The notes beneath the pieces were generated by a model that saw only the letters and a program-made list of their open reading frames with translations, was not told the DNA's origin and ran no database searches. From Nocardia asteroides (GTDB lineage Bacteria; Actinomycetota; Actinomycetes; Mycobacteriales; Mycobacteriaceae): a stretch of DNA of 64,000 nt. Numbering within the stretch: position 1 is the stretch's first letter; every line of letters starts with the position of its first letter. Location: contig NZ_LR134352.1 in NCBI RefSeq assembly GCF_900637185.1, positions 5,012,001 to 5,076,000 on the forward strand, in the 5' to 3' direction. Made by a program: the position numbers and the translations under genes. This document shows positions 52,682 to 61,632 of the stretch, piece by piece.

Positions 52682-52698
52682 ATACCCCCCAAGGGTAT
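52682..52698. promoter_or_regulatory. CsoR-like operator upstream of copZ-copA
   Basis: ATACCC-CCCAA-GGGTAT is a perfect inverted repeat 51 bp upstream of the copZ start at 52631. The form matches CsoR-type operators (G/C tracts flanked by TA). Confidence 0.65.
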
Positions 52699-52909
52699 CT
52701 CGCGATGCCGCTGGTGACTACTCGGCCGGAACGCCGATGCTTGCCACCGCGCACCAGATCCCCAGGAAACAGAAGCGAGGGCGACGCCACGAGTCGTCGC
52801 CCCCACTCCCGCAGGCCGGCCCGAGCGCGCGAGATGAGGGAATCGCGCGCCGAGGGACGTGGCCAACACCCCTGGCTCTTAGGGGCGCCCGCGCCGTGAA
52901 CGGCGCAAG

Positions 52910-52933
52910 TACTATCTACGTCAGTAGATAGTA
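52910..52933. promoter_or_regulatory. BlaI/CopY-type operator, perfect palindrome
   Basis: TACTATCTAC-GTCA-GTAGATAGTA is a perfect 10-bp inverted repeat with a 4-bp spacer. It lies about 220 bp before the M56 peptidase start and about 280 bp upstream of copZ-copA. Near-copies occur at 47590 and 61119. Confidence 0.7.
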
Positions 52934-53152
52934 GATAAGAGGTTGGTGGAATGCAACTGCCCGGCAGATGATCAGCGCCGGCGCCGCGGCAGCGCGATCA
53001 TTCGGTGCCTTCGGGTGCCGATAGTATGTTCGCAAGCCGCAAATTCTGTGGTGCAACGCCTGTATCTCGATCCGGCAGAGGAGCCAATCGGTGCCAACGA
53101 TGTCTGTGCGTACGGTCGTGGTCTTCGATGCTCAGGCACTGCGGGGAATGTC

Positions 53153-54100
53153 ATGAGTGTGGCGCTGTGTCTACTGGCCTACACCGTGGTCGTGGCGGTG
53201 TTGGCACCGCCGCTTTTGCTGCGCACAGCTGGCGACGGGCAACATCCACGCTTGGGCCTCGTGGCCTGGCTGAGCGCTATCGTCTCGGTACTGCTGTCCT
53301 GGGTGGTCGCGGTGGTTTTCCTCGGCGTCGATATCGTTCGGGATCTGCTCGCCGATCAGCATCTGGATCTCGGACGTTGTTTCAGACAGCTACACGACGC
53401 CGCGGCAGGCTCGTACGGAGCCGCAGTCCAGGTCGGCTTGTGGACGCTGACGGGGCTTGCGGTGCTCGCGGCTGTGGTCGCGGTGTGGCGGCTGAGCCGT
53501 TCGCTGGTCCGGGCTCGATCGGTGACACACCAGCACGCGCAGGCGGCACGGATGGTCGGTCGCCGTCATCACCGTCACGACGCGGTGGTGCTCGATCATC
53601 CCGAACCGGCGGCATATTCGGTGGCGGGGAACCCGCACACGATCGTGTTGACCCAGGGCATCGTGGCAACTCTCGACGAGGAGCAACTGGGCGCCGTCAT
53701 GGCTCACGAACGCGCCCACCTGCGTGGACGCCACCACGTTCTGCTTGCCTTCACGCGCGCACTCGCCTCGGTGTTCCCCCGGATCGAGTTGTTCGCCACC
53801 GGTGCCGCGCAGGTGGCACGGCTTATCGAGATGATCGCCGATGACGCGGCCGCCGACATCTATGGACCCATCACAGTCTGTGAGGCGCTGGTGACACTGG
53901 CCGACTCTCACGGCACGGCTTCGGTCGCGGCGACCGAAGTAGGTCTCGTCGATCGGGTCCACCGCCTCGCGGAGCCCCCCGCACCCACCCAGATGAGTCG
54001 TGTCACCGCCTCAGCCGCTATCGCCGCGGTCGTGCTGGGCCCGATGATCGCGACGTTGGCCGCGGCGGGTGGGATCGGTGTCTGCGCGCTGGGCAGCTGA
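53153..54100 (+). CDS. M56-family (BlaR1-like) membrane metallopeptidase
   Basis: This encodes 315 aa from ATG 53153 with GGGGAA; the open frame upstream to 52943 is random. Membrane helices at about 5-22, 35-60, 95-115 and 285-310 flank a zinc protease domain with AVMAHERAHLRGRHH (HExxH-like motif HERAH) and a downstream EMIADDAAAD helix giving the third ligand. In BlaR1/BlaI-type systems this protease triggers loss of the BlaI repressor; the BlaI/CopY gene here is 7.5 kb away at 61629. Confidence 0.88.
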   Translation: MSVALCLLAYTVVVAVLAPPLLLRTAGDGQHPRLGLVAWLSAIVSVLLSWVVAVVFLGVDIVRDLLADQHLDLGRCFRQLHDAAAGSYGAAVQVGLWTLTGLAVLAAVVAVWRLSRSLVRARSVTHQHAQAARMVGRRHHRHDAVVLDHPEPAAYSVAGNPHTIVLTQGIVATLDEEQLGAVMAHERAHLRGRHHVLLAFTRALASVFPRIELFATGAAQVARLIEMIADDAAADIYGPITVCEALVTLADSHGTASVAATEVGLVDRVHRLAEPPAPTQMSRVTASAAIAAVVLGPMIATLAAAGGIGVCALGS

Positions 54101-54215
54101 ACGCGCCCAGGGCCGCCGATCGCGGGGAGGAAAATCGGCCCTCGGTCGGCGATCGCGCGGTAGTCGGCGTCCGGTGAATTACTTTTTCCGTATCCACGTC
54201 AAGGTGTAGGAGTCG

Positions 54216-54668
54216 ATGATGGCAGGCCGGTCCATAGTCCCCGCCACGGACAATCGGCCCGGTGGTGACCACTTACAGTGGCTGACACTGTCCGCTCTCG
54301 CATTCGTAGTCGGCGCCACGGCGCTGAGGGTTGTCGGTGTGCCATCGGTTGATCTGCACGGACCAACGCATTTCCTCGGGCTCATGGACCCTTTCTGCGG
54401 CGGGACCCGGGCCACCTACCTATTGCTGGCGGGCGATCTGTCCGAGTCCCTGCGCTACAACCCCGGCATCCTCGTACTCGCTGTCGTTGTCGTCCTTGCC
54501 TTGGCCCGCGGCGCGGTCGGAGTGCTCACCGGCCGCTGGTTACAGATCGCGGTGCGCCCTGGACTGAGACGGGCGTTGCGGATCGTCGCCGTGGTTGCGG
54601 TGCTGGGGTTGTGGGTGCGTCAGCAGATCAACGCCGACCTGCTGACGCAACCCTGGCCGGTCCCATAA
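54216..54668 (+). CDS. DUF2752 membrane protein
   Basis: This encodes 150 aa. The DUF2752 signature is clear: GLMDPFCGGTRATYLLLAGD with the conserved CGGTR. Membrane helices lie at about 22-42, 82-100 and 118-135. Function unknown. It is convergent with the HMA gene at 54669, with no gap between the two stops. Confidence 0.85.
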   Translation: MMAGRSIVPATDNRPGGDHLQWLTLSALAFVVGATALRVVGVPSVDLHGPTHFLGLMDPFCGGTRATYLLLAGDLSESLRYNPGILVLAVVVVLALARGAVGVLTGRWLQIAVRPGLRRALRIVAVVAVLGLWVRQQINADLLTQPWPVP

Positions 54669-54884
54669 CTATCGGGTGACTACCGCGGTGTAGCCGAGCT
54701 CGGTGATCGCGGCGATCACGTCCTCGGCGGTGGTGACCGCGACATCGAGCTCCACTGTGCTGAGCCCCTTTTTCATCGAGGTTTGCGCACCGCCGACGCC
54801 GGGCAGGTCCTCGAGGGTGTCGTCGATGAGCAGTGCGCAACTGCCACAGTGCATGCCTTCGATCCGAAAAAGGTGGGTTGTCAT
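54669..54884 (-). CDS. HMA-domain metal-binding protein
   Basis: This encodes 71 aa from ATG after AAGGGA. HMA fold with IEGMHCGSCALLIDD (CxxC), LPGVGGAQTSMKKGLSTVEL and ITELGYTAVV. It lies 14 bp downstream of the TauE/SafE-cupredoxin gene in the same operon, so it probably works with that exporter rather than with copA. Confidence 0.88.
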   Translation of the reverse strand: MTTHLFRIEGMHCGSCALLIDDTLEDLPGVGGAQTSMKKGLSTVELDVAVTTAEDVIAAITELGYTAVVTR

Positions 54885-54898
54885 GCGGAGTTGTCCCT

Positions 54899-55981
54899 TC
54901 AGAGAATGGTGATCATGCCCGAGTACATGCCCATACCGCAGGTGTAGTCCATGCGGCCGGGCTGCAAAGTGCCCAGTTCGATGCGGGTTTCGCCACTGGT
55001 GGGCAGTGTCGTGGTGATGCCGAGACTCGGGAAAACCATTGACCGGACGCATCCGTGTGTCCCGTTGGTCTTGACGACAAGCATGGTTGGGACGCCCGAG
55101 ACAGCTTCGATGTTCTGCGGACCGTAGGAGCCGGTCTTCGCGGTGATCGTCAGGGTCTGCACACCGTCGGCGACGACGGCGGCCGAGGCATCTGCCGCTG
55201 GAGGTTCGAATCCGATCGACTCCCCGATCCGGCTGGCCGCCAGCGGCGAACCGGCGAGTTCCAAGCCTGCGTTGAGGGTGTAGAAGCCCATCGCGAGAAC
55301 CACGACACCGGTGGCCAGGGCCAGCCGGCCCCGCCACACGGTGGCCGCGACCCGGGCGGCGTATCCGAGTATCGCGAACAGCGGGCTCGTACCCAACACG
55401 AAGACCGCCATGATCGCCGCACCCCACCACGCGGACCCTGATGCCAAGGCCAGCGCTTCCACCGACAGTGTCACCCCGCACGGAATCAGGACCGTCGAGA
55501 AGCCCAGGACCGCGGGTGCTACCGCGGCCTGCGAACGCGCCCGCTTACGCAGTACCCGCATCCACGACGCGGGTGGTTCGATCACGATACCCCGGAACCC
55601 CGGTACGCCCAGTTGCGCGAGACCGAAGACGATAATCAGCAGCCCGGCGCCGATCTGCAGCCAGGTCCGGGCACCGGTCGACAACTGCACGGCACCACCG
55701 ACCACCCCCAGAACCGCACCGAGCACGCTGTGCGACAACAGTTTCCCGGCGAGAAACCCGCCGACCGGGACGAGATCGTCAACGACGCGTTGGCCCCAAC
55801 GCGGCTGCGTCCTTGTCACACGTACACCGTTGGCGGCGGGCGTGGCCGACGGCGCCCTGGTACCCACCGCCGCGACGGCGCGCTGGCGGGTGATCAGACC
55901 GGTGAGCAGGCCACCTTGCACGGCAGCACAGGACACACCGCCGGCGAACAAGCCGGTCACCAGAACAGGAAAAAGATTCAC
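54899..55981 (-). CDS. TauE/SafE-like membrane protein fused to a cupredoxin domain
   Basis: This encodes 360 aa. GTG 55981 is chosen because GCAGGAG precedes it and it starts directly before the first helix (VNLFPVLVTGLFAGGVSCAA). Residues 1-235 are a polytopic domain like UreH/SafE exporters (IPCGVTLSVEALALASGSAW). The C-terminal ~90 residues form a cupredoxin-like domain: THGCVRSMVFPSLG with Cys/His and MDYTCGMGMYSGMI with the Cys-Met copper loop. This fusion and the following HMA gene point to copper transfer across the membrane. Confidence 0.85.
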   Translation of the reverse strand: MNLFPVLVTGLFAGGVSCAAVQGGLLTGLITRQRAVAAVGTRAPSATPAANGVRVTRTQPRWGQRVVDDLVPVGGFLAGKLLSHSVLGAVLGVVGGAVQLSTGARTWLQIGAGLLIIVFGLAQLGVPGFRGIVIEPPASWMRVLRKRARSQAAVAPAVLGFSTVLIPCGVTLSVEALALASGSAWWGAAIMAVFVLGTSPLFAILGYAARVAATVWRGRLALATGVVVLAMGFYTLNAGLELAGSPLAASRIGESIGFEPPAADASAAVVADGVQTLTITAKTGSYGPQNIEAVSGVPTMLVVKTNGTHGCVRSMVFPSLGITTTLPTSGETRIELGTLQPGRMDYTCGMGMYSGMITIL

Positions 55982-56095
55982 AAAAGACTCCTGCGAGAAG
56001 AGAAAAGAGACGGGCATGACAGCTCACACCGACGACGGAGCGTCGGCGCGAAACCCGAGACGATCACAAGATCGGACACATCCCGGTGCCCGCTC

Positions 56096-56563
56096 CTATG
56101 TCCGCGACACGCAGAGTTCAGCCAAAGTCGGTGCACGCGGCAGGGCCGACCGCACCCCTGTCATCCCCATATCCTGAGTCCGCCGAAGCACAATGGCGAC
56201 GATTTCCTTACGTGGAAAGGCGAATGTCGCCAGCAACGCCAGGAATGCCGCCAAACATGCCATTGCCAGACCCACCGTCGGGGCATGTTCGGCATCATCG
56301 ACCGGCGTTAGCGACGTATTGGTTGCCTCTGCGGCCACCTCGGAATCGAGGCCGTTGTCATGCTGGTGAATATCGGAATCATCGACCTGTGCACCGCAGT
56401 GACCGGTCACGCCGCTGAGCACGGCGGCCGAGTGTGTCATCCCCATCGGCATGCCGGTCTGGCACTGTGTCCCGTGCGCGAGGGCGATCCCGACAAATGC
56501 CGACAGCACCACCGCGAGCCGCAGCAGCGCGACTCGTCGTGGGGTCATCGGTGCGAAGATCAC
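56096..56563 (-). CDS. DUF6153-like membrane protein with Met/His loop
   Basis: This encodes 155 aa from GTG (ATG 56548 is possible). Two helices at about 10-30 and 97-117 bracket an extracytoplasmic loop with GTQCQTGMPMGMTHSA, GHCGAQVDDSDIHQHD, rich in Met, His and Cys, a likely copper ligand set. The layout fits the DUF6153 family. Located within the copper operon on the minus strand. Confidence 0.65.
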   Translation of the reverse strand: MIFAPMTPRRVALLRLAVVLSAFVGIALAHGTQCQTGMPMGMTHSAAVLSGVTGHCGAQVDDSDIHQHDNGLDSEVAAEATNTSLTPVDDAEHAPTVGLAMACLAAFLALLATFAFPRKEIVAIVLRRTQDMGMTGVRSALPRAPTLAELCVSRT

Positions 56564-56797
56564 GCGGCGATCCTACTAAGCGATCCCGTAGATCGCACAG
56601 GCGACCCGCGAATCACGAAATCGGCGGATTCCACTGTTCCAATGCACGCCCTCGTTGCCGCCACCAACAGGCGCGGATTGCGCGATCTGGTATTCGAGGC
56701 TCCCTTACCGTGGCGAGCGCAGCCGTGCGGGCACCGAACAACCAGCGAGTGATAGTGCGGTTGTTTGTCCGCACCGCACCCGCTGGTCGCTCAGGGA

Positions 56798-57466
56798 CTA
56801 TCGAGATGTGCGGCGGCCACGTGCCAGTGCGGCCGCCGCGGTGGCCGCGGCGATCACGCCCAGGCCCAGCCCGCCGACCGCCATCCAGCGGGTCGTCGAA
56901 TCGGTGCCGGTCGCGGATTCGTGCTCGCCCTGGGCGGCCTCGGTGGTGTTGTGGGAGTGTCCGTCACCGGCAGGAGCGGCCGCCAGAGCCAGGACAGGCA
57001 ACGGGAACTCCGGTTCGGGTGCGCCGTCGGTACTGGGCTGATCCCAGGTGACGACCTTGCCGTCGCTGTAGGTCTGCACGGCACGGAAGGCGACTTTGTC
57101 CTTGCTCGGCAGCGGACCGGCGTAGAGATCGAACCGCTGGAACTGTCCCGGGCCGACCCCGGATCCCGGTTCCGCGGTCCAGGTGACCGAGGTCGCCATC
57201 TTGGCCGCATCCCGGTTCACTGTGGCCGTCCATCCAGGCATCGGTTCGGTGCGCGCGGTTTTGAGGCCGGGCAGTTCGACGGTCAACGCGGTGGTCGAGG
57301 CCTGCTCGGATTCGTTGGAGATGCGGAAGGTCAGCACCGCCGAGGCGTTTTGCTTGGCGCCCGGGGCTTCGACTCCCAGATGCGCCGAGGCGATGCCGCC
57401 GGCCAGCACGGTGGCGGCCGCAGCGGCGCCGAGGGTGATGGCGAGGCGCCGCAGAACTGTTGTCAT
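56798..57466 (-). CDS. ycnI: YcnI-family copper-binding protein (DUF1775)
   Basis: This encodes 222 aa from ATG after AAGGA. The signal peptide ends ...GGIASA-H, so the mature protein starts with His, as needed for the copper brace of YcnI (His-1 with Glu). The DUF1775 beta domain covers residues 28-175 with MPGWTATV and VTWTAEPG. A C-terminal membrane helix (WMAVGGLGLGVIAAATAAAA) with a basic end anchors it. The loop before holds GDGHSHNTTE. It acts outside the membrane in copper capture. Confidence 0.9.
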   Translation of the reverse strand: MTTVLRRLAITLGAAAAATVLAGGIASAHLGVEAPGAKQNASAVLTFRISNESEQASTTALTVELPGLKTARTEPMPGWTATVNRDAAKMATSVTWTAEPGSGVGPGQFQRFDLYAGPLPSKDKVAFRAVQTYSDGKVVTWDQPSTDGAPEPEFPLPVLALAAAPAGDGHSHNTTEAAQGEHESATGTDSTTRWMAVGGLGLGVIAAATAAAALARGRRTSR

Positions 57467-57575
57467 GTCATGTGTCCTTCAGTGGATGGTGTCGAACGGT
57501 CGCAAAGCCGGGACCCTGTGGGAGGGCCCCGGCGCTCGATGCCGTCACCAGCCTGGCTGTGAAACCAGGCGAGCC

Positions 57576-59204
57576 TCACCGCCTGGTTTCCGGTCCGGCG
57601 GCGGGGTAGCGCGAGCGCCGGTCTTCGGCGGAAGGGTGCGGGCGGGGTGCGGGCGGTGCGACCCGGCGGTGTCCGCGCCGCTCGGGCTCCGAGGTCGGCC
57701 ATGGGCGTGGCGCGCCACTCGGGACACGAGGTGCTGGACCGAGTCGGTCTTCACCGGCTGCTGGCCGTAGCCGTGGTGGTACCGGCTGTCGGCGGTAGGT
57801 GCGCTGGTCGGACTGCGCCGTCGGCCGGGTCTCTGCACCGAATCGATTCACCGGCTCGACGCCGTGGACGGGTCGACGTCGCAGTGGGGTGGTCACCGGA
57901 TCAGAGCCGTTGACGGCTGGTTCGGTGAGCCGGTGACGTCCGCTGGGCAGACGATGGCGACCGGTGACGTGCTCGGGCGTGGTGGTGCGGTCGGTGCGTT
58001 CCAGCCGGGCCAGGGCGTAGGCGGCGAGGACGCCGATCGCGGTCAAGCCCGCCCAGACGACCCAATCCAGTCCTGCCTCGCGCGCAGCGCCGACCAGGGT
58101 GCCGGTGGCCAGGTTGCCGACGAGGATGCCCACACCGACGACGGTGTTGTAGAAGCCGTAGTGGGTTGCGACCAGCTTGTTTCCCGATAGGGAAACCACG
58201 GTGTCCATCTCGAACGGGAATACCGCCGCGGTTCCTATGGCCAACAGCGTGGTCGTCATCAGCAGGGCGGTGACTGCGGCCACGGTGCCGAAGAGTCCCG
58301 GTGTGGGCACGATGATCAACGGAATGAACGCCGCCGCGAGCACTGCCATGCCGGCGACCAGGCTCTTTCCCGGCCCCCAGCGGGCACGCAACCAGGCGGT
58401 GATGCGGAGCTGACCAGCGACGGCCACCACGCCGGAGACCACGAACAGTGCCGAGACCAAGGTCTGCGAGCGTGCCCCGGCGATGAATTCCGCTTGCAGC
58501 GGCAGCGCCAGATAAACCTGGAACGACAGGACGTAGGAGCCGATCATCGCCACCGAGAACGCCAGGAATCGCCTGTTGGAGATGACCCGGCGCCAGTCGT
58601 CGAGGACCGAGGTCTTCTCGGCCGGGGCCTCGCCACGCCGGGCGGGCAGGGCGAACAGTTGAGCAATGGTCAGCGCGGCGAACACGGCCGCCGCCACACC
58701 GGCGGTCACGCGGAAGTCGACCGCCATCAGAGCCAGTCCGACGAGCGGTCCGGCGAGGATGCCCGCTTGATAGAACATGTTGAACACCGCGAACGCTTCG
58801 ACCCGGCGCTCACCGGTGTCAGCGGCCAGATAGGCGCGCACGGCCGGGTTGAACAACGCTCCCGCGAAGCCGGTCGCCGCCGAGGCGATCAGCACCGCGG
58901 GCAGGGACTCGGCGAAGACCAGCAGGGCGAAGCCACCCGTGCGCAGCAGGCATCCGGCCACGATCAACGGTTTGTATCCGAGCCGGTCGGCCAGGGTGCC
59001 GCCGATGAGGAACATGCCTTGCTGGGAGAAGTTTCGCACACCCAACACCAGGCCGACCGCCCACGCGGCCAGCCCCAGGGGACCTGCCAGGTAGCCGGCC
59101 AGATAGGGCATCAGCATGTAGAAGCCGAGGTTGATGCCGAACTGGTTGATCATCAGCAGCCGTGCGGGCAGGTCGAAGCTGCGGAATTTTGCGACCACTG
59201 TCAT
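57576..59204 (-). CDS. MFS transporter, Rv0849-like
   Basis: This encodes 542 aa from ATG 59204, overlapping the cysK2 stop (ATGA). Twelve-helix MFS with [34 protein letters not shown] (loop 2-3 motif), [17 protein letters not shown] and [20 protein letters not shown]. The last ~120 residues after the final helix are Arg/Pro-rich and disordered, longer than usual, perhaps from a lost stop codon. In M. tuberculosis Rv0849 lies in the copper-responsive lpqS-cysK2 operon; its cargo is unknown. A dead paralogue lies at 39596. Confidence 0.85.
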   Translation of the reverse strand: MTVVAKFRSFDLPARLLMINQFGINLGFYMLMPYLAGYLAGPLGLAAWAVGLVLGVRNFSQQGMFLIGGTLADRLGYKPLIVAGCLLRTGGFALLVFAESLPAVLIASAATGFAGALFNPAVRAYLAADTGERRVEAFAVFNMFYQAGILAGPLVGLALMAVDFRVTAGVAAAVFAALTIAQLFALPARRGEAPAEKTSVLDDWRRVISNRRFLAFSVAMIGSYVLSFQVYLALPLQAEFIAGARSQTLVSALFVVSGVVAVAGQLRITAWLRARWGPGKSLVAGMAVLAAAFIPLIIVPTPGLFGTVAAVTALLMTTTLLAIGTAAVFPFEMDTVVSLSGNKLVATHYGFYNTVVGVGILVGNLATGTLVGAAREAGLDWVVWAGLTAIGVLAAYALARLERTDRTTTPEHVTGRHRLPSGRHRLTEPAVNGSDPVTTPLRRRPVHGVEPVNRFGAETRPTAQSDQRTYRRQPVPPRLRPAAGEDRLGPAPRVPSGAPRPWPTSEPERRGHRRVAPPAPRPHPSAEDRRSRYPAAGPETRR

Positions 59205-60325
59205 GAGGCGAGCTGCCCTTCGGCCACAGCCCTGGGCGAGACCACCGTGGTGCAGCGGGTCCACCGTTGCACGACCCGTTCGCCCGGGTGGTCGATTGCC
59301 TCGGGGGCCAGCGGTGGGTCGATGTCGAGCAGCCCGTGCTCAGCGCAGTAGGAGTCGTTGTAGATGGTGTCGAAGTAGCGGTGCGGACCGTCGGGGAATA
59401 CCGCGGCGATCCGAGTGGACGGCGCGGCGACGCGGGCGGCCCACCCTGCGACCAGCGCGACCGCGCCCACACTCCACCCGCCGGTCGCGTGATGGGTAGC
59501 CGCTAGTCTGCGGCAGGCCCACACCGATTCCGCCGGGGCGACCCAGTGGACTTCGTCGAACGCGTCGTATTCGACGTTGGCCGGGAAGATGCTCGAACCC
59601 AGCCCTCGCATCAGGCGCGGCCCGGCCGGCTGGCCGAAAATCGTCGAGGAGATCGTATCGACACCGACGAGTTTCATGTCCGGGTTGTAGCGGCGCAGGA
59701 CCCGCGCCACACCAGCGGAATGTCCTCCGGTGCCGACCGCGCACACCAGGACATCGACGGTGCCGAGCTGTTCGAGCAGCTCCAAGGCCAGGGATTCGTA
59801 GCCCTCGACGTTGTCGGGGTTGCTGTACTGATCCGGGCACCAGGCGTCGGGTTCGGCGGCCAGGAGCTGGGCTACGCGCTCGCGGCGGGCCTGCTGCCAG
59901 CCGCCGACCGGGTGCGGTTCGGTGACCAGGTCGACGGTGGCGCCGTAGGCGGCCAGCATCTGCGCAACGATCGGTTCCAGCCCCGGGTCGGTGACCACGG
60001 TCACCGGGTGCTGGTAGACCATCCCGGCCAGCGCCAGTCCCAGGCCGAGGGTGCCGCTGGTCGATTCGACGATGCGGGCGCCGGGCACCAGATCGCCGCG
60101 TTCGTGCGCCTTCTGCACCATGTGCAGAGCGGGCCGGTCCTTCATCCCGCCAGGGTTGAATCCTTCCAGCTTGGCCCAGAATCCACGATCGGCGGCGGCC
60201 AGCGGTTCCCCGATCCACAGCACCGGGGTGTTGCCGACCAGGCCTCGGGGAGCGTCGGCGGCATCGGGTGCGCCGAGCATGCGACGGGTGTGACCGAATT
60301 CAGCGGCGGGGAGGGTGGTGTTCAC
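59201..60325 (-). CDS. cysK2: CysK2-like PLP-dependent cysteine/S-sulfocysteine synthase
   Basis: This encodes 374 aa from GTG 60325. PLP enzyme of the cysteine synthase superfamily: PLP-lysine in [12 protein letters not shown], substrate loop [14 protein letters not shown], and phosphate-binding [16 protein letters not shown]. Gene order lpqS-cysK2-MFS matches M. tuberculosis Rv0847-Rv0849. CysK2 there uses O-phospho-L-serine and thiosulfate to make S-sulfocysteine. Here O-phosphoserine could come from the serA in the same island. Overlaps the MFS gene by four bases. Confidence 0.9.
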   Translation of the reverse strand: MNTTLPAAEFGHTRRMLGAPDAADAPRGLVGNTPVLWIGEPLAAADRGFWAKLEGFNPGGMKDRPALHMVQKAHERGDLVPGARIVESTSGTLGLGLALAGMVYQHPVTVVTDPGLEPIVAQMLAAYGATVDLVTEPHPVGGWQQARRERVAQLLAAEPDAWCPDQYSNPDNVEGYESLALELLEQLGTVDVLVCAVGTGGHSAGVARVLRRYNPDMKLVGVDTISSTIFGQPAGPRLMRGLGSSIFPANVEYDAFDEVHWVAPAESVWACRRLAATHHATGGWSVGAVALVAGWAARVAAPSTRIAAVFPDGPHRYFDTIYNDSYCAEHGLLDIDPPLAPEAIDHPGERVVQRWTRCTTVVSPRAVAEGQLAS

Positions 60326-60427
60326 GATTGCTGTCTCTTTTCTGCACAGGCGCACGCTTGCGCGGTACGCCACGACGGTGGGCAGCGAGCACCGGCCGAC
60401 ACGGCAGGTCGGCCTGGCGCTGACTGA

Positions 60428-60880
60428 TCAGCGTCGGGAAATGCAGAACATAGTCAGAACTGTGCGCCCATCAGGCGAGTGCGGCACAGAGGGCGGACCC
60501 CGGATACCACCACCGCGGGAGTCCTGTGTCGACGTCGGCGTCCAGACCGCGGTGAACGCGGCGAGCACCAGCGCGGCCAGCGTCAGCGACACGATCCCCG
60601 GAGGAAGCGCCTTGTCCGGGCAGTGCACGTCGTGCGCGAAGCATTGCTGCGACACGTCGGCAGCGGTGGCGTGGTCGTGGTCAGTCGCGGCGGTCGGTTC
60701 TGCGGCGAGATGCTGGTGGCCTGTCGCGTCGACGGGCGCGGCCGCAGTGACCGAGTGATGACCGCGCGAGCCAGACTGGTCGTTGAAGAGCAGGCAATCA
60801 GCGGTAGGAACGATCACCAGGGCGGCCAGCAGCAGCACTGCCAGCCAGCTACCTCTGCGCATCCGACCGAGAGAATTCAC
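60428..60880 (-). CDS. lpqS: LpqS-like copper-regulon protein
   Basis: This encodes 150 aa from GTG 60880 (ATG 60862 is an alternative; neither has a clear ribosome binding site, and a TACCCT -10-like element upstream suggests a leaderless mRNA). An N-terminal helix (WLAVLLLAALVIVPTADCLL) is followed by a His-rich stretch (GHQHLAAEPTAATDHDHATA), CFAHDVHCPDKALPP, a second helix and the end VLTMFCISRR, which parallels the LTxFCxxRR end of M. tuberculosis LpqS. First gene of the lpqS-cysK2-MFS operon. Confidence 0.75.
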   Translation of the reverse strand: MNSLGRMRRGSWLAVLLLAALVIVPTADCLLFNDQSGSRGHHSVTAAAPVDATGHQHLAAEPTAATDHDHATAADVSQQCFAHDVHCPDKALPPGIVSLTLAALVLAAFTAVWTPTSTQDSRGGGIRGPPSVPHSPDGRTVLTMFCISRR

Positions 60881-61317
60881 GATGCCGCGAGGGTAACGAA
60901 CATATAACGGAGTGCGCAATGGCGCCTTCGCTGCGGCCATGAGGCCGTGGCGCGATCGCATGCTCGTCTTCGTGCCGTAGATCCGCGCGGGGAGGTCCCA
61001 CACCGGCGTGCTGCGCAACCTCCACCTCCTGAACTCGAACATGCTGTACACCAATAGTTTTGGCGGTACCCACCCTAGCCGCATTCGGCAGGTTGGTTGA
61101 CAACCACAGCGATCAATCTACTATCTCGGTACGTAAATAGTTTGTGTTGTGTGATCAGGCGCACGCCTCGGCGTGTCGGATCACCAGACCTTCAGTACGT
61201 CACCTCGACGACATGCCCCGGTGACGAGCACGTGACGAACACCGCCCGTTCGCCGGAACATGGCTAACCCGCCGCCCACCGGCGGTAACCGCGCCGGCAA
61301 CGATGAAAGGGACCACC
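60881..61317. other. Control region of lpqS operon and His-rich gene
   Basis: About 435 bp without a supported gene. It holds the operator at 61119-61142 and the divergent promoters. AT content rises around 61060-61150. Confidence 0.6.
61119..61142. promoter_or_regulatory. BlaI/CopY-type operator between lpqS operon and His-rich gene
   Basis: TACTATCT-N6-GTAAATAGTT shares 18 of 24 positions with the perfect palindrome at 52910. It lies between divergent units: lpqS (start 60880) and the secreted His-rich gene (start 61318). Confidence 0.6.
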
Positions 61318-61632
61318 ATGACCACTGCCCGACCTCAGCGACATCACCTTCCCGCTCGACTCCTCGCAGCGGCCTCGATCGCCGCCGCGGCGACCTTCCT
61401 GGCCGCCGTCCCCGCGACCGCCGCACCGTCGGCCTCGGGGACCAGCGGCCGACCCGCGGGCGCCGACGACGGCCGAGGCACCGCCTGGCACGGCAACAGC
61501 CGCGTCGACAACGGGCACAGCACCGACGGTGGTCCACGCGGGCACGGCCACGACCGCGCCGACAACGGCCGACACGACCCATCCGACGACGGCGGCCACT
61601 GCACACCTCGCGTGTGCTCCGGCCCCCGCTAG
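61318..61632 (+). CDS. Small secreted His/Asp-rich protein
   Basis: This encodes 104 aa from ATG after AAAGGGA. A signal peptide (MTTARPQRHHLPARLLAAAS onward) is cleaved near AVPATA-AP. The mature ~65 residues are disordered with many His, Asp and Gly (GRGTAWHGNSRVDNGHSTDG, GHGHDRADNGRHDPSDDGG) and two Cys near the end (HCTPRVCSG). A metal-buffering role in the cell wall is likely from composition and context. Confidence 0.65.
   Translation: MTTARPQRHHLPARLLAAASIAAAATFLAAVPATAAPSASGTSGRPAGADDGRGTAWHGNSRVDNGHSTDGGPRGHGHDRADNGRHDPSDDGGHCTPRVCSGPR

Noticed and set aside
52943..53152. N-terminal extension of the M56 peptidase
   Set aside because: Random composition before the first membrane helix; ATG 53153 has a ribosome binding site.
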